A model generated the notes under the pieces. It was not told the origin of the DNA. It did not search any database and saw nothing but the letters and a program-made list of their open reading frames with translations. The position numbers and the translations under genes were made by a program. 64,000 nt of DNA from Liopterus haemorrhoidalis (taxonomy: Eukaryota > Arthropoda > Insecta > Coleoptera > Dytiscidae). Below are positions 33,115 through 42,702 of the stretch, in pieces. How positions within the stretch are numbered: the first letter of the stretch is position 1; every line of letters starts with the position of its first letter. The DNA lies in contig OZ020611.1 of NCBI GenBank assembly GCA_963971575.1, positions 246,412,654 to 246,476,653 of the forward strand, given 5' to 3'.

Positions 33115-33679
33115 ACGGGTGTTTTTTTTAGAGGTATAGAACTTTAAATTGCAATAAAACAACGATGGATTATTCGATTGACATGAATTTTTTTTTATTC
33201 GAAAGATAATCTTGTGGCATTACATTAAATCATACCAACAAGACGGCGCAACATGTCACACAGCTCGTGCCACAATCGATTTATTGAAAGACACGTTTGG
33301 TGACCGCCTAATTTCACGTTTTGGACCTGTGAATTGGCCTCCAAGATCTTGTGATTTAACACCGCTGGACTACTTTCTGTGGGGCTATGTAAAGTCATTG
33401 GTCTATGCGGATAAGCCACAAACGCTTGACCATTTGGAAGACAACATTCGCCGTGTTATTGCCGATATACGGCCACAAATGTTGGAAAAAGTCATCGAAA
33501 ATTGGACGTCCAGATTGGACTACATCCGAGCCAGCCGTGGCGGTCATATGCCAGAAATCATATTTAAAATGTAATGCCACAAGATTATCTTTCGAATAAA
33601 AAAAAATTCATGTCAATCGAATAATCCATCGTTGTTTTATTGCAATTTAAAGTTCTATACCTCTAAAAAAAACACCCAT
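33115..33679 (+). mobile_element. Tc1/mariner deletion derivative with 112-bp inverted ends
   Basis: TA flanks the element (33113-33114, 33680-33681). Ends of about 112 bp (33115-33226 and 33568-33679) are near-perfect inverted copies starting ACGGGTGTTTTTTTTAGAGG and, on the other strand, ATGGGTGTTTTTTTTAGAGG. Only the last third of a transposase gene lies between them. The near identity of the arms suggests a fairly recent insertion or homogenisation. Confidence 0.93.
33227..33574 (+). pseudogene. C-terminal third of a mariner-type transposase
   Basis: An uninterrupted frame of about 116 codons begins at the inner edge of the left arm with SYQQDGATCHTARATIDLLK, which holds the second catalytic Asp, then GPVNWPPRSCDLTPLDYFLW with the third Asp; 36 residues separate the two. 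It ends in RASRGGHMPEIIFKM with its stop in the right arm. The DNA-binding domain and first catalytic Asp are deleted. There is no native start codon. The reading frame is undamaged otherwise. Confidence 0.9.
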
Positions 33680-33699
33680 TATATGTTGGCGGTCGGTAA

Positions 33700-34245
33700 A
33701 AAAAAATGTCATCTGAACCACCCAATGGAAAAAATCTGGCTTCTGAGCTCTCCTAAAAAAATGATTTTGAGCATCCCGCAGAAAAAATTTGAGTCCCCCT
33801 GAGTAAACTGTTTGGCTTCTGAGACCCGATAATAAAAAATCTGTTTTCTGATTTCAAAGAAAAATGTTGGCTTCTGAGACCTTTCAGAAAAAAATTGGTT
33901 TTGAGCCACTCTTGTTGACTTTTGAGTCCTACTAAGAAAAATGTTGGCTTCATAGACCTTTCAGAAAAAAATTGGTTTTGAGCCACTCTTGTTAACTTTT
34001 GAGTCCTACTAAGAAAAATATGGCTTCTGAACCCCCTTAGAAAAAATTTTGACTTCTGGTCCTCCCTAAGAAAAATATTTGACTTCTGATCCCCTCAAAG
34101 AAAAAATTTTGGCTTCTGAGCTTCCTAAGAAAAAAATTGACAACTGATCCCCATACCAAAAAAAATTGGCTTTCTAGCCCTCTTAAGAAGAAAAAAAGAA
34201 AAAAGCCCCACTAAAGAAAAAAATTGGTTTCTAAGTCCACCCCAT
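33700..34245 (+). repeat. Degenerate tandem repeat of about 28-31 bp
   Basis: Roughly 18 units of the type CCTAAGAAAAAAATTGGCTT followed by CTGAGCCC. A higher-order unit of about 77 bp, from ATGTTGGCTTCTGAGACC to GAGTCCTACTAAG, is duplicated nearly perfectly at about 33864-33940 and 33942-34016. Frames across it read in pieces but show no conserved protein. It directly follows the family B copy. Confidence 0.8.
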
Positions 34246-34302
34246 GAAATAACTCATGTATGGGCGTCAAATGTAGAGCATTAGATAAAAGTTCTCAATA
34301 CT

Positions 34303-34520
34303 TAAGGTAAACTTAAAGAGATTCTTTACTTCACAAATTATTTTATTTTCACTATACGTACATTTCGGCTACGAAGTAGCCATCTTCAGTAGTTGAATAA
34401 AACCAGTTGAATAAATCTAGTTTTATTCAACTACTGAAGATGGCTACTTCGTAGCCGAAATGTACGTATAGTGAAAATAAAATAATTTGTGAAGTAAAGA
34501 ATCTCTTTAAGTTTACCTTA
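34303..34520. repeat. Fold-back element with hammerhead-like boxes
   Basis: Arms of about 105 bp (34303-34408, 34413-34520) are near-perfect inverted copies with a spacer of only a few bases. The right arm reads CTGAAGA at 34434-34440, a hairpin GGCTAC-TTC-GTAGCC, then GAAATG at 34457; the left arm carries the inverse. The same box arrangement is in the other fold-back at 20402-20440. Confidence 0.8.
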
Positions 34521-35145
34521 TCCTAAAGTTCACGTTAACTCAACAATTAATACTCAAAAATCAGTTTCTTAATTTTAACACGATTTTGAACAAAATTATT
34601 GTTTGTATTAAATTCACAGGACTCCCCTCTCCTTCCCATTGTCAGAAGGTAATTAGTTCCATTTATCTCCAGTAAGGAGGAAGTAGACAAATGAGATTGT
34701 TATAAAATCAATTATGAATTGCATTAGTAGTGTATTGATTGGGGCATTCATTATACATATATGATACAAGGTAAGCTACATTATGTTGTTTATTGGTAGA
34801 AAATGCAACAATCTGCCGGAAGAAATAAATTGTGTGCAGCTGCAATTTCCAGTCGATTTGCGGGCAGGTGGTCGGTGGTCGGTGTTGCCTCTTGTCTCAT
34901 CTGATCTGATTGACAATTCCCAAATTATCCAGTGCAATTTATTGCACATTACGTAAAGCGGGCAGGTCACGTGTTTCCTCTCTCCAGCGCTGAGTGCTGA
35001 GCGCTGAGTGCTGAGGTGCTTCCACTTGTGACAGGAAGTTCAGGTCTCTGATAACTCGCCCTCATTCACCACTGCCCTCATATCAACAAATCTTCTGTTA
35101 ATCGTGAATTTCACACATAGTCAGATTTATACCTAGGTCAGATAA
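34521..35145. other. Unique DNA with a GC-richer island at 34840-35060
   Basis: The island has CAGCTGCAATTTCCAGTCG, repeated GGTCGGTGGTCGGTG, TGATTGACA at 34907-34915 (an Exd/Meis-like composite site), a CAATTTATTGCAC block and GGTCACGTG. The direct repeat GCGCTGAGTGCTGAG is at 34988-35012. No protein is encoded. This is the island with the most transcription-factor-like words, but that is inference. Confidence 0.4.
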
Positions 35146-35149
35146 AAAT

Positions 35150-35421
35150 CGGTAATCGGCCAAATATGGCTGATATAGCAGTCAGCCATATCGGTTGTAT
35201 CGGCCATATCGGCCATTTTTTCGACAATTTTTTTTTAAAATCATGGCAAAATTATAGCTAGTAATTTTAATGATTTTTTTTGTATTTACGGTATTTACAT
35301 GTGTATAGAGTAGTGTTCAGTAGGCCCCGCCAGCTATTAAGTGTCGTGATTCAATCCATTTTTAGAATTACTTCAGGATTTTGTAGGTATTTAATAAGTG
35401 TTAGAAGTCAACAGAAGACAA
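35150..35421 (+). mobile_element. Degraded repeat: GGCCATATC units and A2 3' end
   Basis: The TATCGGCCATATCGGCCAT stretch at 35195-35220 consists of short repeated units. The following 35225-35400 has the A2 phrases CATGGCAAAATTATAG and CTTCAGGATTTTGTAGGTAT. Confidence 0.45.
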
Positions 35422-35556
35422 TTTTTACCGACCGCCAACATATATAAGGGAGGTATTGTGATCATACCGATTTTGACATTTCGAGATTTCGATGGATCTC
35501 CACGAATTGAGCTCCCTACATAACGTTTCGACTATTTTTAGCATGATGTCTGTCTA

Positions 35557-35598
<42 letters not shown>

Positions 35599-35599
35599 G

Positions 35600-35639
<40 letters not shown>

Positions 35640-36817
35640 GTCTGTCTGTGTATACGTGCAGAGCAAATTCGGTTGAAAGGATTTTTATGAAACTTCATAT
35701 TTAAGCTTCTGCCAGCAATGGCACGAGTTGATCAACTTTTGGTAAAAATCGGTTAACTAAAAATGGGAGTTTACTCGTGTCGATTTTAAGATTTTTGTGA
35801 ATATTTCATAACACAAAAATATTTCGAAAAAATTTATTGAACAAAAGTTGTTATAAAAGCAAAAACTAATAACCTTTATTTAAGACATTTTTTGATAAAA
35901 CGAAAAATTTCGCTTAATTTCTGTAAAATTTTTCTCAACTTTTTACTTGCCCGACCTTAATATATAAGGGGCAAGTATTGTAATCGCGAAAATTTTCGAT
36001 GTCGAGATTTTGACTGATGACCTCGTTTCATGGTCCAGGGAATCCAAAAAACCTATTTTCGAAGTGCCGTTGGTATGTGTGTGTGTCTGTGTGTGTGTCT
36101 GTATGTATACACGATAACTCAAGAACAGTTCAACTTAGAGAATTCGTTTTGGTACTAAAAAATTCTCCTATTAAATGGGAAGAACCCTATTGTTTTTTAT
36201 AAAGATCGTTTGAATAGAAATGGGAGTTTACTCGTGTCGATTTTAAGATTTTTGCGAATATTTAGCAACAGAAAAATATTTCGAAAAAATTTATTGAACA
36301 AAAGTTACTATAAATGCAATAACTAATAACTTTTATTTGAGACATTTTTTGATAAAAATTTTGAAAATTTTTTGTAAAATTATTTAAAATTTTTCCAAAT
36401 CTCAATTTTTTCATATTTATATGTAACGTTTCCATGGTCATGATAATTAATTCGTAACAAGTAAACCAAGCCTTGGACAAAAATTTGTATAGAACATAAT
36501 TTGTTGTATTTTTGAAGATTTATCTAAATATTTAAAAAAAAAATTAAATTAAATATTTTTTTTTTTGGGAGGGCAAGTCGAGCGGATGTGTCCCTTCGCC
36601 ACTGGTTTATATTTATATGTAACGTTTCCATGGTCATGATAATTAATATCTCTGTTAGAAAATATTAGGCCAAGTTATTTCTACTCTGCTGCTTTCGGCG
36701 ATTAGCCACGTTGCAGAAATAGGCCGATGTAAAATAAAATACTCTGCTGCTAGAATGTAATTTATATAAGTACTTTATGATGGCGGTCGGTCCTGCGGTG
36801 GCCACAGCTGATTTTTT
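35422..36817 (+). mobile_element. Family B element, full length, split by a family C chimera
   Basis: 5' terminus TTTTTACCGACCGCCAACAT at 35423, GTCT array 35546-35648, body to 35938, then the family C chimera (35939-36608), then the 3' part to the hairpin CTGCGGTGGCCACAG and CTGATTTTTT at 36817. A small duplication of ACTCTGCTGC with a 45-bp filler is at 36689-36760. Confidence 0.85.
35939..36608 (+). mobile_element. Chimeric family C element carrying a piece of family B
   Basis: The C 5' end TTTTTACTTGCCCGACCTTA is at 35939 and the C 3' end GGGCAAGTCGAGCGGATGTG...CACTGGTTT at 36570-36608. Between GAAGAACCCTATTG (36182) and AACAAGTAAACC (36456) the normal C body is replaced by a family B segment (36204-36450). 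The same join occurs in reverse at 50377-51037, so this is a propagated chimera. Confidence 0.85.
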
Positions 36818-37320
36818 GTTTTTAATGTATCAAAGATGAATAAATCATGTATAGTAGTAAACTACTTATTGTTAACAATGAGAAATACGTTTCTGAAATT
36901 GAAAAAATAAAGCAATTTATCAAAATATTTTTTATTAATTTAAGGCTTGAATATGAATGCAGAAAAAATCGCTCAAATTATTTAATTTAACTTATATTGT
37001 GACAAAATTTTAGCAAATTATTTAAATATTGTTTAGAAAAAATAGGAAGCACTTAGTGTCAAATAACAAATAAAAATCAATATCAAAAATTATTAATTAA
37101 TCACATCAAATGATTTTGATTGGCGTCTTACACTTATAAAGTCCGTTCTACATTATACTTTTTTCAATACTATCCAACTCTGACATCATTTCAATTTTTG
37201 ATACTACAGAATATAGTGGGGGAAAAAATAAGAGACGGCGATACCTTCCATCTTTTATTACTTAGTGATCACACTTCACTGCCAACTTAAAAAATTTTAG
37301 GTTCAGGTGACAGACAACAG
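36818..37320 (+). mobile_element. Unique DNA with an A2 fragment at 36895-37150
   Basis: The A2 segment resembles 252-431 (for example GAAGCACTTAGTGTCAAATA against a similar phrase near 371). It ends near CTTATAAAGTCCGTTCTACA; that last phrase recurs at 29590 and at the ends of 40979-41490. Confidence 0.4.
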
Positions 37321-37824
37321 ATTACCGTATATTCCGGCGTATAAAGCGCACCTCAAATCTGAATAGATTTATTTTAATTTTTGCATGCATCCCCGTATAC
37401 CGCGTACCCTTATAATCTGCTTTCCTGGAAACACTTTTATGACAATATTCCTTCATAACAACCGTGTGTATAAACTAATGATGAAAGTATATCTGAATTT
37501 GATGATATACCTGATAATATTAGCGAAGACGAATTTGATGAACTTTTTATGTCATAATAAAGATTATTTAAATTAATAATTAAGGTAATTTTTTTGTTAT
37601 GTATATAAATAATATAAATAAATATGTATAAATTTAGATAGTTTAGTTGATTAGTATTTATATTATGTATTCATTATATAACAGGAATCCTATTTATACC
37701 CTATTTACACTATTACCGTTCTAATCTTCGAACGGGTAAGTTTTATACCCGGCGTATAACGCGCACCCAACAAATTTGACAAAACTTTCAATTTTAAAAG
37801 TGCGCGTTATACGCCGGAATATAC

Positions 37825-39004
37825 ATGAGAGGATAAATCTGACGCTCGATTGACACATGTGCGCATGCTTCAAAATGATCTTGAGCGGAGATTAAAAATA
37901 TAATATTCTGATTTATTGTGGATATATTTATCATTATTACATCAATAATAAGACAATAATAATTATCAATTTATTATTTATTTATTTATTTATTTAATAG
38001 AACAGCACGTAGCTAATATGAACAATAATACAAAACAAGAAAAAACAAAAAAACAAAAGGAACAAATATCACAGTGTTGTCGATAGTCATAAAATTATTG
38101 TTAAGCAACAAATAATTCATTCTTAAATTATAATTTGCTTAAATAAATACAAAGGAGAGAAATTGAATGAAATTACACGTGTGTGTGTGTGTGTGTGTTA
38201 CTACTCACACAGTTAAGACAAAAAAAAGTTACTTCTGTATTTTTTCAATAATATTTTCTTCCTCTTGCGTTGTCGGTTTTTTAAAATATTGGACTTCTTA
38301 ATTTTTTTCCTGGTACTAAATATAGAAATTTGTTTATTAATTTTTTTATTACTTGGTTCAAATTTTGTCGTATCTAGTTGGTGTTTCAGTTTTTTATTTT
38401 CTTTGTTAATTTCTAAACATTTTCTATAAGTATAAGTCCAAAGATTGGGCTTCTCATAATAATTTGTGAAAAAATATTCACCAAATATTTTCATGTCATT
38501 GTCCGAAAGTAATAAACTATTGCTTTTGGTAACATTTCTATAAATTTTGATTCTTCAAGGGTTATTTCTAAAGTTTTTAAAGTTTGGTGCCCATCACTGC
38601 ACACCAGGCATTGTAAAACACTTCATTTATATCGGATATAGAAAATTGCAATTTATTAAACCGATTTTTTTTGAAAATTTTACGAAAAAAAAAAAATCAT
38701 AAACAGTAGTGTCCTGCCTGTTTGTAAACATACATGATGCAGGAAACCCCTCGCCATATTCGTCGATTACCATTAAAGTTTATCTTAGGAATACTTTTTA
38801 AATGGACATTTAAATTCTATTGTTTTGAAAATATTTTATTGCAAATTAATCACATCACAGACATTTTCAATTTATTTAAAAATGTGTGCGCTGCATATAA
38901 GTACATGTAAACACAACAGTGGTTTCCTAGTTTCATCCTCGTTTCCCGCTACACTGGAACGCATGCGTATATGTGTCAATCGAGCGTCAGATTTATCCTT
39001 TCAT
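37825..39004. mobile_element. Mutator-like element with 9-bp target duplication
   Basis: The ends (ATGAGAGGATAAATCTGACG at the left; on the other strand ATGAAAGGATAAATCTGACG at the right) are inverted over about 44 bp. GGAATATAC is duplicated exactly (37816-37824, 39005-39013), and removing the element restores the pogo-like terminus. A 9-bp duplication is typical of Mutator-like elements. A TG microsatellite lies at 38179-38198. Confidence 0.85.
38213..38494 (-). pseudogene. Possible C-terminal fragment of a Mutator-like transposase
   Basis: The frame reads MKIFGEYFFTNYYEKPNLWT then YTYRKCLEINKENKKLKHQL and a lysine-rich tail. The W.Y.YR pattern after a tyrosine-rich segment resembles, from memory, the region following the catalytic domain in insect MULE proteins. 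Support comes mainly from its place inside an element with a 9-bp duplication. The catalytic residues are not present. Confidence 0.4.
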
Positions 39005-39029
39005 GGAATATACGGTAATATAAAATCAT

Positions 39030-39850
39030 ACTGCAAGTCTATTCTGTGAGAGAAGCCAAAATAGACTATCAGTGCTCAAGAAAAAAAAAAAAATTAATAA
39101 TTTATAAAATATTTTTTGGAAGACACAGAAAAACCAGATGAAGGTATATAGAAACAAATAAGAATCGTCTTGTACATTTGTGTAGTTTTGCTTGTAGCTT
39201 GCTCGATTCCGTGGACAATAAAACGGTGGAAAATTATTAAACGGAGGCAGTGTAGCCGGCGCCAGTAACTGGGACGCTCTAACTGCCTGCGTAAATATGT
39301 CAGTGCCGCTAATTGAACGCAATGGTTGTTGGGGCCGTACTGCTGCATCCCCCCCTCCCCCACACCGCATCACTTTATTACTTTCAATTAGAGGCCCCCG
39401 CTCGCACGGACGCCCATGAATCGCATGCAGCCGCACACCGAATTATTTGTTAAAAATCTCTCTCATCATCATCTCTACGTACGGACGAAAATACTAAATC
39501 AGCAACAGGTTTATGTAGGGCGCGGGGGCAGGTTGGGGCGGACGGCAGCCAGGGGTGAGGGGGACGGATGATGCAGCTATGGCCCGCTGTGTGCACCGGC
39601 ATCTCTACTACCCGGGCTAAACCATTTCGGCTGCATTTCCAGTTTCGAGTTCACCTTGCACAGCTTATCAATAATGTCCCACTGAATGATGCCTTCATAG
39701 GGATTTTTAGTTCACATATCACTGTTACCTCTCAAAATATTGATGTCATGTGGGAATTTTTACATGTTTCAGGGTTTTGCAGGTATTTAGCAAGTGATGG
39801 CAAATTATGGATACCTATAAAAATTATAAATTTCATTAATTTTTGAAATA
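39030..39850. other. Unique DNA with GC-rich island at about 39230-39620
   Basis: The island includes GTGTAGCCGGCGCCAGTAAC, a C-rich tract at 39350-39360 and GGCGCGGGGGCAGGTTGGGG. A 136-codon minus-strand frame has no recognisable domain. At 39757-39790 TTTTTACATGTTTCAGGGTT and TTGCAGGTATTT resemble a family A 3' terminus. Confidence 0.35.
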
Positions 39851-39882
39851 ATAATCCACGTGCGAAATCATGTATTTAAGAT

Positions 39883-40184
39883 CAGTGTTTCTCAACCAAA
39901 AACGCACCGCGGACCAGTATAATATATAATTTTCTAACGCGGAGCACCAATAATAATAATAGTAGGTTATTTTTTGCAAGAAAAAAATATATTTAATGTG
40001 CTACTAAATACACTTATTTTATTTGTAGAAAATCACAGAAAGTTTGCAAAGAATTAACAAAATATAAATTATTTACATAAAAAATGTGCATAAAAAATTA
40101 AAAGAAAACTCCAAAAAAATACATAACTTTCGCGGAACACTAAAATTTTTCTGGTGGTCCCCGACCAGCTGTTGAGAAACACTG
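39883..40184. mobile_element. hAT MITE (family H), copy 2
   Basis: Ends CAGTGTTTCTCAACCAAAAA and the inverse GCTGTTGAGAAACACTG; 302 bp; reverse orientation to 31789-32088, with the same TCCGCG-type sub-ends. The flanking 8-mers TTTAAGAT and CTTTAGAT match at six of eight positions, consistent with a decayed duplication. Confidence 0.85.
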
Positions 40185-40257
40185 CTTTAGATAGAGTCCT
40201 ACAAGACCCAGTTATAATCTATCTTTGAAAGCCTGATAGTAATAAATCATTTTGTCA

Positions 40258-40876
40258 GGCAGTTACCAGTGGCGTGCACGTTTAAATTGGTTTTGTGTAT
40301 TTCTATATTACTATTTATCATTTTATAAAACGCACGCCTGTGACCATATTTATCATATTATTAAACACACCCCTGTGAACATATTTTTCCTCAACATTTT
40401 CTGGTCAAATTTTTATGGCCTATTGTGTTTAACCCTAGTTCGTATTCCCATATAATATATGCGGCACACTCGGTTGTTTTTAACAATATTTCGTTTCGAA
40501 CTATTCATATTTTGTCGCTTTTGTTTTACCGCTTCTGTGTGATAATACAATAACTTTTTACAAATAATAAATTATATTACTATCAGTCTTTCGGAGATAG
40601 AGTATAGTTAGTTAAAATTTTTGGCGCACAGCAACAAAGGATATTTGCGCCTAACACAACCCATCTAAATGACTAGACTATATATTAAAAACAATAAATT
40701 AGACAATAAATAAATAAAATCAATAAAAATACGCTTACTCAATAAAAGAAATCTTGCACAGACCAACAAAAATAAATAGGATTAAAGATCTGTTCGAAAA
40801 ATTGAACAAACTCAGGGTGATGGTAAGAGGCTGTAATTACCATCGAATATCACAGTCTAATAAAAGAACACATTAA
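40258..40876. repeat. Composite repeat E, copy 2
   Basis: It repeats 5798-6422 from GGCAGTTACCAGTGGCGTGC through the retrotransposon tail (CAGCAACAAAGGATATTTGC on this strand), then the GATGGTAAGAGGCTGTAATT region. It is cut at the right by the family B copy. The retrotransposon part carries no long frame here. Confidence 0.75.
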
Positions 40877-40978
40877 AAAATCAGCTGTGGCCACCACAGG
40901 TCCGACCGCCATCATAAAGTACTTCATACAGTAATACATTCTAGCAGCAGAGTAGAAATAACTTGGCCTAATATTTTC

Positions 40979-41490
40979 GTGTGTGTTCTACAGTATACAA
41001 TTCTCGTCAAATTTTCATACTTATTTCTTTGACTAGAACTTGTACTAGAAATAAATCAGTGAAATTGTACAATGTAGAACACTTTATGTAGTCAAGGTCA
41101 ACTTTATTCAAAACTAGATTTGGACAAACTTTTCTTGAAAATATTTTCAAGTTTAACAACAGTACCAACATTAAAATTACGCTTGTAAACATTTTGTATT
41201 ACCACGTGTTTAATAGTGTTTTGTTGATCATTGGTTTGAATAGGTGAATATATAAATTGTGTTTTATACGTAAATCAGTAATTTTACAAATCTAATAGCT
41301 AGGTTATAAACACTAGACAAGATAAGAATGATATATTTATGTTGGTACTTTAAATGAACTGAAACACGTGTAAGAATTTCATTGTCTACCAAAAAATTGA
41401 AAAATAAATTGTATTAAAACTTTGACAACTTCTAGTTCAAAGAAAAAAGTTTAGAAAAATGACGAATAAAGTATAATGTAGAACACGCTT
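40979..41490. mobile_element. Element with GTGTTCTACA ends inside family B
   Basis: The left end GTGTGTTCTACAGTATAC is matched inversely by GTATAATGTAGAACACGC at the right. It splits the B phrase AATATTTTC|TAACAGAGAT. Similar TTCTACATTATAC ends appear singly at 29598 and 37147. No protein. Confidence 0.65.
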
Positions 41491-41555
41491 AACAGAGATA
41501 TTATTTATCATGACCATGGAAGCGTTAAATATAAGTATGAAAAAGTTGAGACAAT

Positions 41556-41690
41556 CAGACCAATTCTGTAACTCAGTTACTACATATGTAGTCTTAGTAA
41601 CTAAATTTGTTACTACGAGCAAGGTCAATTACTATCATGAATGAAAATCATTATATAATATCTTATCTTGTAGTAACGTTACTACACTCG
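41556..41690. mobile_element. MITE family D, copy 2 (right end decayed)
   Basis: CAGACCAATTCTGTAACTCA at the left and the internal ACGAGCAAGGTCAATTACTA match 21268-21425; the right terminus stops at GTAACGTTACTACACTCG. Confidence 0.75.
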
Positions 41691-42179
41691 TAAAAATTTC
41701 GATTTTTTTTTTGTTTTACAAAACATTTCTCAAATAAACGTTATTAGTTATTGCTTTTATAGCAACTTATGTTAAATAAATTTTTTCGAAATATTTTTCT
41801 GTTGTGAAATATTCGCAAAAATCTTAAAATCGACACGAGTAAACTCCCATTTTTAGTCAACCGATTTTTCCAAAAGTTGATCAACTCGTGCCATTGATGG
41901 CAGAAGCTTAAATATGAAGTTTCATAAAAATCCTTTTAGCCGAATTTACTCTGCACGTGTACACAGATAGACGGACGGACGAACAGACGGACGGACGGAC
42001 AGACAGACCGACAGACATCATGCTAAAAATAGTCAAACTGTTATGTAGGGAGCTCAATTCGTGGAGATCCATCGAAATCTCGAAATTTCAAAATCGGTAT
42101 GATCACAATACCTCCCTTATATATGTTGGAGGTCGATTCGAAAATATTTGTGATTCTAAGTTTTCAGAGTTCAAAGAAA

Positions 42180-42640
42180 TCTGAATGTCAAATTTGAGCT
42201 GCGACTAATATGTTAGTTCGCGAACAGCGCGACACGTCATCGCCATTTTATAAGCACAAAGACATTAGATCGTCCCCACATGGTTATAAATATTGCAGTT
42301 GGAGGATATATCATAGAGTGTGTCGCATGCAGTGATATCGCGTGAGCAGCTCACATCGCGAGATGACATGTTTAAAAACTGTCTCAGTCGCCCCCCCCCC
42401 CGGGCCCCCAGACCGCAGCGCTAAATCAGTGCGGCGGTGACAGCCGCACAACGACCAATTCATAATTACCTGAAAACCATTATCATAAATCAGAGAGCTC
42501 AGTGAGAGAGGGATGGCGAGGGGAACGGAGAGGAGGCACGGAGGGGAACACACCCCTTGACTCACCCCTCTCCCCCGCCTATGTCACCGCCATCATCATC
42601 ATTTGTTATTATTTTGGCCCGGTACCGTAACGGAATTTTA
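42180..42640. other. GC-rich island
   Basis: CG-rich DNA with GAACAGCGCGACACGTCATC, GATATCGCGTGAGCAGCTCA (42336-42355) and a C run at about 42391-42400. An 84-codon minus-strand frame has no domain. Candidate regulatory DNA. Confidence 0.35.
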
Positions 42641-42702
42641 ACTTTTGTAACATTTTAAACGTTTCAAGATATATTTGAGAAAAATCACATGAAATATATG
42701 TG

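Larger units (their letters stand above)
32501..33699 (-). mobile_element. Family B element, full length, split by a mariner derivative
   Basis: The hairpin end is at 32503-32535, the GACA/GACG array at 32949-33008, and the 5' terminus GTTGGCGGTCGGTAAA at 33685-33699. The mariner-like insertion at 33115-33679 falls within the phrase CCTCCCTTA|TATATGTTGG, which is restored exactly when it is removed. Confidence 0.9.
37325..39015 (+). mobile_element. pogo-like element with a nested Mutator-like insertion
   Basis: The left end CCGTATATTCCGGCGTATAA is matched inversely by the right end, which is split at 37824/39005. TA flanks both sides (37323-37324, 39016-39017). Inside, SEFDDIPDNISEDEFDELFM with a stop at about 37555 looks like the acidic tail of a pogo/Tigger DDE_1 transposase. 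Without the insertion the element would be about 500 bp, a deletion derivative. Confidence 0.75.
40877..42145 (-). mobile_element. Family B element with two insertions
   Basis: 3' hairpin end at 40882-40912; array of GACG/GACA at 41966-42012; 5' terminus damaged (GTTGGAGGTCGATTCG). Insertions at 40979-41490 and 41556-41690 split the body. Confidence 0.85.

Noticed and set aside
38179..38198. CRISPR or other spaced-repeat array
   Set aside because: It is a plain TG microsatellite. No spaced direct repeats typical of CRISPR were seen anywhere, and the window is clearly eukaryotic.
39026..39436. 136-codon minus-strand frame
   Set aside because: The N-terminal part lies in a GC-rich island and the C-terminal part is a poly-Phe stretch from an A run; no family resemblance.
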